Below, piece by piece: positions 1 to 10,398 of a stretch of 64,000 nt of DNA. The stretch's first letter is position 1. Each line of letters starts with the position of its first letter. Source of the DNA: an uncultured Pelagibacteraceae bacterium (lineage in GTDB: Bacteria; Pseudomonadota; Alphaproteobacteria; Pelagibacterales; Pelagibacteraceae); the NCBI GenBank assembly GCA_902629935.1, contig CACOSU010000001.1:62001-126000 (forward strand), written 5' to 3'. Both the position numbers and the translations under genes were made by a program. The notes under the pieces are model-generated. The model had not been told where the DNA came from. It did not search any database and was given only the letters and a program-made list of their open reading frames with translations.

Positions 1-991
1 GAGTTTCTCCGTAAGATTGCGTAATTCTATCAAGCACTATTGCCAAAAGTACAATAGCAATTCCTGCTTCAGCAGCTCTTCCAACATTTAATTGTTGAAG
101 GCCAAGTAAAACTTCATCTCCCAAACCTCTTGTACCTATCATTGATGCAATTACTACCATTGCTAATGCCATCATAGTGCATTGGTTAATTCCCTGCATT
201 ATATTAGGCAAAGCTAAAGGCATTTGCACACCCCATAGTTTTTGTTTTTTACTTGCGCCAAATGCATCTGCAGCTTCAATAACTTCAGTATCAACCAATC
301 TTATCCCTAAATCTGTAAGCCTAACTAAAGGTGGAACTGCGTAAATAAATGTGGCTATAATTGCAGGAACAGCTCCTAATCCAAATAACATAATACCTGG
401 AATCAAATAACAAAAACTTGGAATAGTTTGCATCAAGTCTAAAACTGGCAGAATAACATTTCTAGTTCTGGCACTTCTTGCCATTGCGATACCTAGTGGA
501 ATACCCGCAACAACACAAAGAAATATTCCAATTAACATTATAGCAGTTGTTTCAATCGCTTTTTGCCAAAATATTGGGTGAAGAAAACCTATAAAAAATG
601 TACAAAAACCAACGAATACTGTTGTTCCTATTTTTCTTCCACTTGCAAAGTACGTTAATACTATAACACCAAGTATTACTAATGGCCATGGAGCTTGAAT
701 TAAAAAATTTTTTACAAGCATTAGCATATAAAGAAGAACATTATTTATAGCCTCAAATATATATCCATATTTTTCGTTAAGTGTTTTAAAACCAGAATTT
801 ATCCAATTCATTAATGGTAGGTCTAACCACTTAGGCCATTTACCTCCTAACCATGAAAAATCATTTAATAATTCTCCTATATTGTCAGGTTTTCTTTTTG
901 ATTGACTGTAACTAGTTATTAACAACCAAACAAAAATAGCTAATAAACCAATATTAAAAAATATTTTTTTATTTTTCTTTAATGCTTCCAT
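1..991 (-). CDS. Glycine betaine/proline-type ABC transporter permease (partial, runs off left edge)
   Basis: Not in the ORF track because it is truncated. Minus-strand ATG at 991 reads MEALKKNKKIFFNIGLLAIFVWLLITSYSQSKRKPDNIGELL..., hydrophobic, open to base 1. Follows an OpuAC-type binding protein on the same strand. Confidence 0.85.
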   Translation of the reverse strand, partial: MEALKKNKKIFFNIGLLAIFVWLLITSYSQSKRKPDNIGELLNDFSWLGGKWPKWLDLPLMNWINSGFKTLNEKYGYIFEAINNVLLYMLMLVKNFLIQAPWPLVILGVIVLTYFASGRKIGTTVFVGFCTFFIGFLHPIFWQKAIETTAIMLIGIFLCVVAGIPLGIAMARSARTRNVILPVLDLMQTIPSFCYLIPGIMLFGLGAVPAIIATFIYAVPPLVRLTDLGIRLVDTEVIEAADAFGASKKQKLWGVQMPLALPNIMQGINQCTMMALAMVVIASMIGTRGLGDEVLLGLQQLNVGRAAEAGIAIVLLAIVLDRITQSYGET

Positions 992-1012
992 AGTTTTACT
1001 TTATTTAAAGAA

Positions 1013-1033
1013 AGAGCCCCATAAAGGGGCTCT
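1013..1033 (-). terminator. Hairpin between binding-protein and permease genes
   Basis: AGAGCCCC-ATAAA-GGGGCTCT perfect 8-bp inverted repeat; minus-strand downstream is T-rich (TTTCTTTAAAT). Confidence 0.6.
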
Positions 1034-1055
1034 ATCAATAAATTTTTCTTAGTGA

Positions 1056-2072
1056 TTATAATGCTGCTGAAACTTTTTTAGCAACATCAGCTGGTACCCA
1101 GTCTTTCCACATAGTTTCTGATTTTAAGAACTCTATTGCAGTAGCTTCCATATCACCACCTGACTCATCTTCATAGAATGCTAACATTTTGTTAACTGTA
1201 GCTGTTGGAATAGTATATTTCCCAATAAACTCATTTTCTTTTGGATGAGCTTTTGCCCAAGTAGCAAGAACAGATTTAGTTAATGCCATATCTCTGTACT
1301 CACTTGCGCAAGAAGGTTTATAAGCATCTGGACCATTTGCTTTAATGTCTTCTACAACTGCAGACATTGCATCCCAGCACGCTTGATCAAATTTAGGTTC
1401 CTTTAATCTTACAAGATCAACTTTACCCATTAAACCAGTTGGTGCCCAGTAATAAGTAAAGATTGGTTTTTTCTTAGCAAATGCACCTGCTATAGCAGCA
1501 TCCAATGCACCTCCTGAACCTGGATCAAAGTTCGTGTAGTATTTATCTAAACCATACTCTTTTTGTTTAACCAAGTTAACAGTGTAGCATGTCCAACCAG
1601 ATATACAGCTTGTCATTCTACCTTTTGAAGGATCTTCTGGATCTTTAAATAGCGCAGCTATTTTTGGATCTTTCATATCTTCAACTGATTTTAAATTGTA
1701 TTTATCAGCAGTAGCTTTATCAACATAGAATGCTTGCTGAGAGTCTGGTGTGTTTGTTCCCATATGTATAATTGTACCTGCCTCTTCGTGAGGTTTGTAA
1801 TTACCAATGATGTTGTCATACCAAACTTCAGTAATAACGTCTAATTGACCGTCATAATGAGCAGCCATAATCGGAGTTGTACTTCCTTTAGTTACAGAAA
1901 CTTCACAACCGTATCCTTTTTCAAGAATAAAAGTAGTAATAGCTGTATGAATATTAGCACTACTCCAGTCAAAATCTCCCAATCTAGCCTTACAGTCACC
2001 TGCGTTTGCGTTGGACACAACCAAAGATGATAAAAGGAAAATCGAGATAGTTAATCTTTTTAAAAACTTCAT
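1056..2072 (-). CDS. Glycine betaine/proline-type ABC transporter substrate-binding protein (OpuAC family)
   Basis: Signal peptide; OpuAC-type sequence (DWSSANIHTAITTFILEKGYG..., ITEVWYDN); adjacent permease. Confidence 0.85.
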   Translation of the reverse strand: MKFLKRLTISIFLLSSLVVSNANAGDCKARLGDFDWSSANIHTAITTFILEKGYGCEVSVTKGSTTPIMAAHYDGQLDVITEVWYDNIIGNYKPHEEAGTIIHMGTNTPDSQQAFYVDKATADKYNLKSVEDMKDPKIAALFKDPEDPSKGRMTSCISGWTCYTVNLVKQKEYGLDKYYTNFDPGSGGALDAAIAGAFAKKKPIFTYYWAPTGLMGKVDLVRLKEPKFDQACWDAMSAVVEDIKANGPDAYKPSCASEYRDMALTKSVLATWAKAHPKENEFIGKYTIPTATVNKMLAFYEDESGGDMEATAIEFLKSETMWKDWVPADVAKKVSAAL

Positions 2073-2209
2073 TAAATTATCTCCTTAAGGTTAAGTTTTA
2101 ATAAGAAGATTTAATAATGAATAAAGATAAAAAACAAGCTTTGAATTCAAAATACAACCATTAATTGAGTTGATTTGAATACTCAATTATATAAATATTA
2201 ATACTGACA

Positions 2210-3334
2210 ATGATTTCGAAATTAGAAAAAAATTCTACATATCTAAAAATTGTATGGAATGATGGTGAAGAGAGTAAATTTAACTATCTTTGGCTAAGAG
2301 ATAATTGTCCATCTGCGCACGATAAAGATTCGAGACACAGAATGTTTAATATTTTAAAAGTGTCTCAAAGCATTAATCCCAAAACATATTCAATGAGTTC
2401 AGATGGAAAATTAGAAATTGAATGGAGCGAGGGAGATCATAAAAGTTATTATGATCCTAAATGGTTACGAGAAAATTGTTATACTTTAAAACATAAACGC
2501 AAATATATTTCACCATACAAGCTTTGGGACAACTCTTTAGAAAAAGATTTAAAATCTATTCAAATTGATCATGATGAAATAATAAATTCTGAATCTGGAT
2601 TAATTAAATGGTTAGAACTTTTACACCATACTGGTATTGCAATTGTAAAAAATTCACCAATTGAAAAAAATTCTGCATTAAATGTTTTAAATCGTATAAG
2701 TCATACTCGTGAAACATTTTTTAAAACCCCTTTTGAGGTAATAAATATTCCTAAACCGAATAATTCTGCTTATACAGCTCATGCATTAAATAATCATATG
2801 GATTTACCGTGGTTTGAAAATCCTCCAGGCTATCAATTCCTGCATTGTTTAGTAAATTCAGCAAAAGGAGGAGATTCCTCAGCTGTGGACGCTTTTGCAG
2901 TTGCTGATTTTTTGAGAAAAAATGAAAAAGATACTTTTGATATTTTAGTAAACACACCATTAAAATTTAGAGATAAAGATTATACACAAGAAGCAATAAG
3001 AAGCGTCCATGGTACAGCTATTTCACTAACTAAAGATGGGGACTATAATGATGTTAGATACAGTATTGCAACTTTAGATGCATTGGATTGTCATCCAGAC
3101 ATAATGGACTCTGTTTATAAAGCACACCACCGTTTTGGAAATCTTTTACATGATTCCAAATTCCAAATTAATTTTAGGTTAGAACCAGGAGATATTTTTT
3201 CATTTAATAATAGAAGACTGCTTCATGGCAGAACTGAGTTTGATCCTAATTCAGGTAATAGACATCTCCAAGGTTATTATATGGATAGAGATGAAATAAT
3301 TGGAAGATTAAATTATCTTAAGCAGAAATTATAA
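2210..3334 (+). CDS. Gamma-butyrobetaine hydroxylase-like 2-oxoglutarate/Fe(II) dioxygenase (DUF971 + TauD)
   Basis: N-terminal DUF971-like (FNYLWLRDNCPSAHD), HxD in NNHMDLPW and distal H in NNRRLLHGRTEF. Confidence 0.8.
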   Translation: MISKLEKNSTYLKIVWNDGEESKFNYLWLRDNCPSAHDKDSRHRMFNILKVSQSINPKTYSMSSDGKLEIEWSEGDHKSYYDPKWLRENCYTLKHKRKYISPYKLWDNSLEKDLKSIQIDHDEIINSESGLIKWLELLHHTGIAIVKNSPIEKNSALNVLNRISHTRETFFKTPFEVINIPKPNNSAYTAHALNNHMDLPWFENPPGYQFLHCLVNSAKGGDSSAVDAFAVADFLRKNEKDTFDILVNTPLKFRDKDYTQEAIRSVHGTAISLTKDGDYNDVRYSIATLDALDCHPDIMDSVYKAHHRFGNLLHDSKFQINFRLEPGDIFSFNNRRLLHGRTEFDPNSGNRHLQGYYMDRDEIIGRLNYLKQKL

Positions 3335-3970
3335 ATTTTCAAATATTAAGTTATTTTTTTTATTATATTTTATGAATTCGGTTTTGTTTTTAATTGTATA
3401 AAAATATTTTTTAATTTTTAAGCCCTGAATTTTTTTGTTTTTTATGTAAGATTTATCAAGAATGAAGTAATCTATATTTTTTATTTTAGATTTCTTTGTT
3501 ATTGATCTTATGGTTGTAGGTGGTGAAAAAGATAAACCTACCTTTGTTTTTTTATTTAATTTTAAAAGGTTATAAATATTTTGATGTTTAAAGGAGATAA
3601 ATACACATTTTGAATATTTAGATGTTTCTTTAATTAGTTTTTTAAGCAATTTTGTTGAAAATTTAGGTTTAATCTCAATAAATAAGAAAAATTTATTTTT
3701 TGATATCTTAAGCAAATCTTGGAGCAGAGGTATTGGCTTTTGATACTTAACACTGATTTCTTTTATTTTTCGATAATTTAGGTTTTTAATACTCTCTTTT
3801 TTTTTAAAAATTCTTTTTAAAGTAAAGTCATGATAACAGATAAATTTATGATCTTTAGTTGCGTGTATATCGGTTTCTATTCCAAATCCTTTTTTAAATG
3901 ATTGTTTAAATGAATTTAAAAGGTTTTCTTTATATTTTTTGCTTACAATCCCACGATGGATTAAATGCAT
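3329..3970 (-). CDS. Glycerophosphodiester phosphodiesterase family protein
   Basis: HRGIVSKKYKENLLNSF..., IETDIHATKDHKFICYHDFTLKRI: GDPD motif pattern. Confidence 0.8.
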   Translation of the reverse strand: MHLIHRGIVSKKYKENLLNSFKQSFKKGFGIETDIHATKDHKFICYHDFTLKRIFKKKESIKNLNYRKIKEISVKYQKPIPLLQDLLKISKNKFFLFIEIKPKFSTKLLKKLIKETSKYSKCVFISFKHQNIYNLLKLNKKTKVGLSFSPPTTIRSITKKSKIKNIDYFILDKSYIKNKKIQGLKIKKYFYTIKNKTEFIKYNKKNNLIFENL

Positions 3971-3976
3971 AAATTT

Positions 3977-5407
3977 TTATTTCCATCCGGTAACAGTTTT
4001 AACTTCTAGATACTCATCAAGACCCCAAACTCCACCTTCTCTACCATTTCCTGATTGTCTGTAACCTCCAAAAGGAGTTCCAGCATCAGCTGCATTACCA
4101 TTAATGTAAACACACCCTGAGCGTAATTTTTTAGCAACTCTATGTGCTTTTTCTCTATCTTCTGTCTGTAAATAATTCCCCAAACCATAAGAAGTATCAT
4201 TAACAATATTTACTGCTTCATCTTCAGTTTCAAACGGAATAATAGAAAGGACAGGACCAAAGATTTCTTCTTTTGCTATTCTCATGTCGTTTGTAACATT
4301 TGTAAAAATCGTTGGTTTTATAAAATAGCCTTTATTTAATCCGTTAGGTAACTCTGGACCACCGGCTGCTAATGTTGCACCTTCAGAAATTCCGCTTTCA
4401 ATTAAATTGATGATCTTATTATATTGAGTTTTAGAAATTACAGGTCCTATGTGATCACCTTTCTTTGAGGCTTGATCTACATTTATTTTATTTGCTTCAT
4501 CAACTGCTTCCTCAACTGCTCTTTTATAAATAGATTTTTCAACTAGCATTCTTGTAGGAGCATCACAAGATTGGCCAGAGTTACTCATTACGTTTCTTAT
4601 GCCATCTCGAACAGCATTTTTGTAACTATCTGAAAAAACTATATTTCCGCCTTTTCCTCCAAGCTCTAAACAAACTCTTTTAATTGTATCTGCTGCATTT
4701 TTTGAAATAAGTCTTCCAGCACGAGTTGATCCTGTAAAAGAAACCATATCAATATCAGGATGACTTGATATTTGTGTTCCAACACCGGCGCCATCACCAT
4801 TTACTAGATTAAATACACCATCAGGAAATCCAACTTCATCAATCATTTCAGCAAATAACATTCCGGAGATAGGAGCTATTTCAGATGGTTTAAGTATCAT
4901 CGTACACCCAGTTGCAAATGCGGGGACGACTTTAAGAGCTATTTGGTTTATTGGCCAGTTCCATGGAGTAATTAATCCACATACTCCAATTGGTTCATAG
5001 CAAATGTGATTATTAGATTTTTGATCAAAGTGTTCATCGAAGTTAAATTCTTTCAATCTTAAAATAAAATCTTCTAAATGTGCTTGTCCTGATCCAGTTT
5101 GAACATCAGAAGCCCAATCTATTGGCGCTCCCATCTCTAAGGAAATAGCCTCAGCCATTTCACTAAATCTTTTTTTATAAACTGCTAATAATTTCTCAAG
5201 TAAATCCAACCTTTCTTTTTTTTCAGTTTCTTTCCAAGTTTCAAAAGCATATTTTGCAGCTTTAACTGCATCATCCGTGTCTTTTTTTGATCCTAACGAA
5301 ATAATTGCAAAAGGATCTTCATTACAAGGATTGATTACCTCAAAATCGTTTTTTTCGATTGGGTCAACCCATTTTCCATTTATGTAAAATTTTCTTTTAT
5401 CTATCAT
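3977..5407 (-). CDS. Aldehyde dehydrogenase (NAD)
   Basis: ITPWNWPINQIALK, FTGSTRAGR, LELGGKGGNI, SGQSCDAPTR catalytic Cys, EEIFGPVLS. Confidence 0.9.
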   Translation of the reverse strand: MIDKRKFYINGKWVDPIEKNDFEVINPCNEDPFAIISLGSKKDTDDAVKAAKYAFETWKETEKKERLDLLEKLLAVYKKRFSEMAEAISLEMGAPIDWASDVQTGSGQAHLEDFILRLKEFNFDEHFDQKSNNHICYEPIGVCGLITPWNWPINQIALKVVPAFATGCTMILKPSEIAPISGMLFAEMIDEVGFPDGVFNLVNGDGAGVGTQISSHPDIDMVSFTGSTRAGRLISKNAADTIKRVCLELGGKGGNIVFSDSYKNAVRDGIRNVMSNSGQSCDAPTRMLVEKSIYKRAVEEAVDEANKINVDQASKKGDHIGPVISKTQYNKIINLIESGISEGATLAAGGPELPNGLNKGYFIKPTIFTNVTNDMRIAKEEIFGPVLSIIPFETEDEAVNIVNDTSYGLGNYLQTEDREKAHRVAKKLRSGCVYINGNAADAGTPFGGYRQSGNGREGGVWGLDEYLEVKTVTGWK

Positions 5408-5428
5408 TTTTTAATCTTAACATATCAA

Positions 5429-6370
5429 TTAAATTTCATAACCTTTTTCCTCTGGTTCATTATCTATAAGCTCATCTGGAAAACCTTTAGCTCTAAAATC
5501 AATTTTATTTAAATCTTCCATTCTTTTTACAATCATTGATGACCATGCTCTTGAACCATATTTTTTTTGTCCATCTTTAAATATCTCAACTATTTTTGGA
5601 GAAATTTCCAAAGGAGCATTTAATTTCTTAGCCAGATTATCGAATAAACTAGTATCTTTCAAAACAAGATCCATTGTAAAATTAATATTATAAGAACCAT
5701 TCAAAATCACCTGACTTTCTGTTTCATGAACAAACGAATTTCCAGATGAAACTTCTATACCTTTAAATGTTTTATTTAGATCTAAATTTGATTTTTTCGC
5801 AATAGTCCACGCCTCACCTAAAGCTACCAAATGAACTGATGCTAAATAATTTGTTATGACTTTAAGAACTGAAGCACTACCTAACTCCCCGGTATGTAAA
5901 ACTTTTCTACCCATTACAGTTAAGGCAGGTAATATTTTTTCAAAAGCTTTTCTATCTCCTCCTACAAATATAGCAATATTACCTGTGGCTGCTCTATGAC
6001 ATCCTCCACTAACTGGACCATCTAGTGGGATAGCTTTTTTTGATAGCACCTTATTTCCAAGTCTTTTAACTTCATCTTCATCTGTTGTGCTCATTTCTAA
6101 CCAAATCTTATTTTCTGATAAACCATTTAGAATTCCATCTTCACTTTCCATAACATCTGCAGAAACTTCAGGTGAAGGAAGTGAAGTAATAATTAGATCA
6201 GTTTGTTCTGCCAATTCTTTAGGAGACTTTGCAACTTTAGCACCTAGCTTTTTAAATTCATTTGTTAAATTTTCATCTATTTCTCTAACAGTAACATCAA
6301 AATTATTTCTTATTAAGCTTCCAGCTAGTTTACCGCCTACATTTCCTAAACCGATAAAACCTATTTTCAT
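5429..6370 (-). CDS. 3-hydroxyisobutyrate dehydrogenase-like beta-hydroxyacid dehydrogenase
   Basis: GFIGLGNVGGKLA Rossmann, DGPVSGG substrate motif, KVITNYLAS with catalytic K. Confidence 0.85.
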   Translation of the reverse strand: MKIGFIGLGNVGGKLAGSLIRNNFDVTVREIDENLTNEFKKLGAKVAKSPKELAEQTDLIITSLPSPEVSADVMESEDGILNGLSENKIWLEMSTTDEDEVKRLGNKVLSKKAIPLDGPVSGGCHRAATGNIAIFVGGDRKAFEKILPALTVMGRKVLHTGELGSASVLKVITNYLASVHLVALGEAWTIAKKSNLDLNKTFKGIEVSSGNSFVHETESQVILNGSYNINFTMDLVLKDTSLFDNLAKKLNAPLEISPKIVEIFKDGQKKYGSRAWSSMIVKRMEDLNKIDFRAKGFPDELIDNEPEEKGYEI

Positions 6371-7239
6371 TTTATTTCCTCTTCTTTTTTATTTTTTGTA
6401 AATACAATTAAAACCACACCTACTATTATTATTGCACCACCTATAAATAATTCTTGTGTTGGTTTTTCACCTAATAGAAAAATTGCAGCCAATAATCCTG
6501 TTGGGGGTATACCCATGGTAACGATAGGAAGCACTTTATAAAGCGGATTGTTTTTTAAAACATAATAGAAACAACCGTAAGTAATTGGTTGCATGATGAA
6601 ACCAATATAAATTGCAATAATCCAATGATCAAATTTTGCATTTGTTAAATAATTAATTGTATTTCCATCAATTATTGATGAAAGCATTATTAAAATTGGC
6701 CCAGAGAAAAATGCTAACCATGCAACTAGAGCCAAGGGATTTATCTCCTTGCTCAAAGGTTTAACCATAACTTGTCCAAGAGCCCATATAGCAGAACCTA
6801 AAATTGTAAGGCCAATTCCAATAAACTTTCCATCTAAGTTAGGAGATCCAGTTAAAATATAAACACCAACAAAAGCGATAGTTATACCAATCAAGGCTCT
6901 AATAGTTGGTTTTTCTTTAAGAAGGAAGTAAGCAAAAATAACTCCAAACGGAACTTCCATCTGAACCAAAAGAACAGCTGAAGATGCATCAATTAAATCT
7001 AAACCGGTATATGTAATACTATATTGTAACGTGTTAGCCACTAATGATGCAGCAAATATTTTTTTCAAATATCCTTTTGGTATTGGAAACCACCAAATTA
7101 ATATTGATGCAGCAAATGAAAATCTTATACCCATTAAAAGTATAGGGGGGAAAGATTCAAAAGCAGGTTTTGCGATTACAAAACCGAAGCCTAAAAAAAT
7201 AGGCACCAAGGAGGCTACAAAAGTATCTTTTATATTCAT
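6367..7239 (-). CDS. DMT superfamily (EamA) transporter
   Basis: Ten hydrophobic segments, two EamA-like repeats; 4-bp overlap with upstream gene. Confidence 0.85.
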   Translation of the reverse strand: MNIKDTFVASLVPIFLGFGFVIAKPAFESFPPILLMGIRFSFAASILIWWFPIPKGYLKKIFAASLVANTLQYSITYTGLDLIDASSAVLLVQMEVPFGVIFAYFLLKEKPTIRALIGITIAFVGVYILTGSPNLDGKFIGIGLTILGSAIWALGQVMVKPLSKEINPLALVAWLAFFSGPILIMLSSIIDGNTINYLTNAKFDHWIIAIYIGFIMQPITYGCFYYVLKNNPLYKVLPIVTMGIPPTGLLAAIFLLGEKPTQELFIGGAIIIVGVVLIVFTKNKKEEEIK

Positions 7240-7296
7240 GCCTATTTTAATATTAATGATTATTAAAGAACTTGTGATATATTCACCTTTTAAAAT

Positions 7297-8043
7297 ATGA
7301 ATTCAACAAAAATAGATCCAAAGTTTATAAGCCAAGCTAATCCTAGAGTTGGCTTAATTGCTCTTGCAAGTGATTTTATGATTGAAAAAGATTTTATTAA
7401 TGTGATTAAAAATAGGAAAATCGATTTTTTTGTTAATCGTATTGAATGCTACAACCCTCTCACGAAAGAGAACCTGATCAAAATGTCTAATAAAGTGACG
7501 GAAGTAACCAAAGATATTTTGCCTGATCAAGATTTGGATTGCGTAGTTTATGGATGTACATCAGGGACTATTGCGGCTGGACATGACTCAATAGAACAAA
7601 AAGTTAAAGTTGCCAAACCAATGGCAGAAGTCTCAACACCAAGCACTGCAGCAATCAAAGCGTTAAAGAAATTAAATATTAAAAAAGTATCAATTTTTAC
7701 ACCCTACAGTAAAAAATTAAATGATGACGTTTTAGATTATTTTACAAGTGAAGGTTTTGAGGTTACTTCGAATTCATACTTTGATATTCAAGATGATTAT
7801 GACATTGGAAAAGTTGACCAAGATTATCTATATGATGTTCTTTCAAAAATTAATTTGAATGGTGCAGATGCCTTGTTTGTTTCATGCACTGCTTTACCGG
7901 TTTTAGAAATTATTGATAAATTAGAAAAAAAATTAAATACAATTGTCTTGTCGAGTAATCAGGCATTAATTTGGGATACCCTAGTTAAAATAAAAAAAAA
8001 TAATTCAGTAGAAGGGTTTGGAAAATTATTCCAAGTAAACTAA
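7297..8043 (+). CDS. Asp/Glu racemase superfamily protein (maleate isomerase / EutA-like)
   Basis: Paired Cys motifs VVYGCTSGT and FVSCTALPV; co-directional with a DoeA-like gene. Confidence 0.75.
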   Translation: MNSTKIDPKFISQANPRVGLIALASDFMIEKDFINVIKNRKIDFFVNRIECYNPLTKENLIKMSNKVTEVTKDILPDQDLDCVVYGCTSGTIAAGHDSIEQKVKVAKPMAEVSTPSTAAIKALKKLNIKKVSIFTPYSKKLNDDVLDYFTSEGFEVTSNSYFDIQDDYDIGKVDQDYLYDVLSKINLNGADALFVSCTALPVLEIIDKLEKKLNTIVLSSNQALIWDTLVKIKKNNSVEGFGKLFQVN

Positions 8044-9209
8044 TGCTTTTCAGTAAAGAAGAATACAAACAAAGATTAAAAAAAGTTCAAAAAATGATGC
8101 AGAAAAAAGGCATCGAACTTTTAATTTCACATGATACAAACAATATGAATTATTTAACAGGTTATGATGCTTGGTCTTTTTATTACGCTCAATGCGCTAT
8201 AGTTCATGTCAATGCTGAAGAACCATTATGTTTTGTAAGAGCTCAAGATGCTGGTGGAGCATACATTAAAACATATTTAAAGGATGAGAATATTTTAGTT
8301 TATGATGAAGAATACATTCATACATGGCCAAAACATCCTTATGATAACCTAGTTGAAATTATTAAGGAGAGGATGTGGGATAAATTAACTATTGGTTTAG
8401 AAATGGACGCTCATTATTTTACTGCATTTTGTTATGAGAAAATTAAACAAGGATTACCAAATGCCCAGATTAAAGATAGTGATCGTTTAGTTAATTGGGC
8501 AAGATTAGTAAAATCGGATGCTGAAATAGGGTTTATGAAATCTGCAGCAAAAATTTCAGAGAGAGGAATGAAAACTGCAATAGATGTTATTAAACCAGGT
8601 GTCAGGCAATGCGATGCAGTAGGAGAGATTCAAAAAACATTATTTTATGGAACAGAGGAATTTGGAGGAGAATATTCAAGTATTGCTACACTTCTTCCTA
8701 CTGGCAAAGGTACTTCAGCTTCTCATTTAACTGCAACTCAAGATAAATTTGTTGAGGGAGAAGCTACAATAATAGAACTTTCTGGAGTTTATAAAAGATA
8801 TCATGCTCCTATGGCAAGAACAGTGCTTCTTGGTAAACCAAATCAATTAAAAATTGATACCATGAACAAAACAATCGAAGCTTTAAATGCAGGTATAAGT
8901 GCTATCAAACCAGGAAATACAGCGAATGATGTTGCTCAAGCATTTTGGAAAATATTAGATAAATATGGAATAGAAAAAAGATCTAGAACAGGCTACTCAA
9001 TTGGAATTGGCTATCCACCTGATTGGGGGGAACATACACTTAATATATACAAAGGAGACATGACAGTTTTAGAGCCTAATGTTTGTTTTCATATGATTGC
9101 AGTTATGCAGTTCGGCGATTGGGGTGTAGAGGCTTCTGAGGCAATAAGAGTAACTGAAAATGGTAGCGAATTATTTTGTGATATGAGTAAAGAATTATAC
9201 ATAAAATAA
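8043..9209 (+). CDS. M24 creatinase/ectoine hydrolase (DoeA)-like protein
   Basis: N-terminal creatinase domain (LISHDTNNMNYLTGYDAWSFYYAQ), C-terminal pita-bread fold (RTGYSIGIGYPPDWGEHTLNI, VCFHMI). Confidence 0.75.
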   Translation: MLFSKEEYKQRLKKVQKMMQKKGIELLISHDTNNMNYLTGYDAWSFYYAQCAIVHVNAEEPLCFVRAQDAGGAYIKTYLKDENILVYDEEYIHTWPKHPYDNLVEIIKERMWDKLTIGLEMDAHYFTAFCYEKIKQGLPNAQIKDSDRLVNWARLVKSDAEIGFMKSAAKISERGMKTAIDVIKPGVRQCDAVGEIQKTLFYGTEEFGGEYSSIATLLPTGKGTSASHLTATQDKFVEGEATIIELSGVYKRYHAPMARTVLLGKPNQLKIDTMNKTIEALNAGISAIKPGNTANDVAQAFWKILDKYGIEKRSRTGYSIGIGYPPDWGEHTLNIYKGDMTVLEPNVCFHMIAVMQFGDWGVEASEAIRVTENGSELFCDMSKELYIK

Positions 9210-9248
9210 ATTGCTTGATTATCAATCTAACAAATGTTTTAAAGTCAT

Positions 9249-10334
9249 ATGTCTAGCGATCATTTTGTAAGATTTGAAAATGTTGATAAGAGTTATGATG
9301 GCAAGCAGCTTGTTGTCAAAGGACTAAATTTAGATATTGAAGAAGGTGAATTCGTTACAATGCTTGGACCATCTGGTTCTGGTAAAACGACTTGCTTGAT
9401 GATGTTGGCAGGTTTTGAAACACCAACAAACGGACAAATATATTTAGACAACAAAGTTATTTCAGACATACCTCCTCATAAAAGAGGAATAGGAATGGTT
9501 TTTCAGAACTATGCATTGTTTCCTCATATGACAGTTTATGAAAATTTAGCTTTTCCATTAAGAGTACGAAAAATTCCAAAAGATGAGGCTGATAAAAAAG
9601 TTGATAAAGCTTTGTCGATGGTTTCATTACAAGGTTTTGAGGCTAGAATGCCGATGCAACTATCAGGTGGACAGCAACAAAGGGTAGCTGTTGCAAGATC
9701 GCTTGTCTTTGATCCAAAACTTGTACTGATGGATGAGCCTTTAGGAGCTTTAGATAAAAATTTAAGAGAAAGTATGCAATATGAAATTAAACATATTCAT
9801 GAAAATATTGGAGTTACTGTAGTTTATGTGACTCATGATCAAACTGAAGCCTTAACAATGTCAAATAGAATTGCGGTGTTCAATGATGGTAAAGTTCAAC
9901 AACTTTCAAGTCCTGATGAGTTATATGAAAGACCTGTTAATTCATTTGTCGCTGAGTTTATTGGAGAAAATAATACATTTGTTGGAGAGGTAATAGATGT
10001 CTCAGGAAACAAATGTAAAGTAAAATTAAATACTGGTACAGAAATCATGGCAAATCCCATTGTTGCAAAATCTAAAGGAGACAAAACTACAGTATCTCTT
10101 AGACCAGAGAGAGCAATTATTGATCCAGAAAAAGATATGGACAACAATCACAAGGGAAAAATTGAAGAAGTAATATACCACGGTGATCATACTAGATTAA
10201 GAGTAGATTTATTAGGTAATAACGATTTTATTCTTAAAATCCCAAATAGTTCAAACAGAATGGATATTAAAGAGGGAAAAGAAATTAAAATCGGCTGGAA
10301 TAGCGTAGACTGTCGAGCTTTAGATCCAAAATAG
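9249..10334 (+). CDS. potA: Spermidine/putrescine-type ABC transporter ATPase
   Basis: Walker A GPSGSGKTT, LSGGQQQRVAVAR, Walker B VLMDEPLGALD, C-terminal TOBE-like region. Confidence 0.9.
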   Translation: MSSDHFVRFENVDKSYDGKQLVVKGLNLDIEEGEFVTMLGPSGSGKTTCLMMLAGFETPTNGQIYLDNKVISDIPPHKRGIGMVFQNYALFPHMTVYENLAFPLRVRKIPKDEADKKVDKALSMVSLQGFEARMPMQLSGGQQQRVAVARSLVFDPKLVLMDEPLGALDKNLRESMQYEIKHIHENIGVTVVYVTHDQTEALTMSNRIAVFNDGKVQQLSSPDELYERPVNSFVAEFIGENNTFVGEVIDVSGNKCKVKLNTGTEIMANPIVAKSKGDKTTVSLRPERAIIDPEKDMDNNHKGKIEEVIYHGDHTRLRVDLLGNNDFILKIPNSSNRMDIKEGKEIKIGWNSVDCRALDPK

Positions 10335-10365
10335 TAATCAATAATTTTAATAAAAAAACTGAATA

Positions 10366-10398
10366 AACAGCAGGATAATTCGTCCAGAATCAGCTGTT
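10366..10398. repeat. Inverted repeat upstream of potD (AACAGC...GCTGTT with nested GGAT/GTCC)
   Basis: AACAGC 10366-10371 and GCTGTT 10393-10398 are reverse complements; inner GGAT-AATTC-GTCC can pair. Confidence 0.4.
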
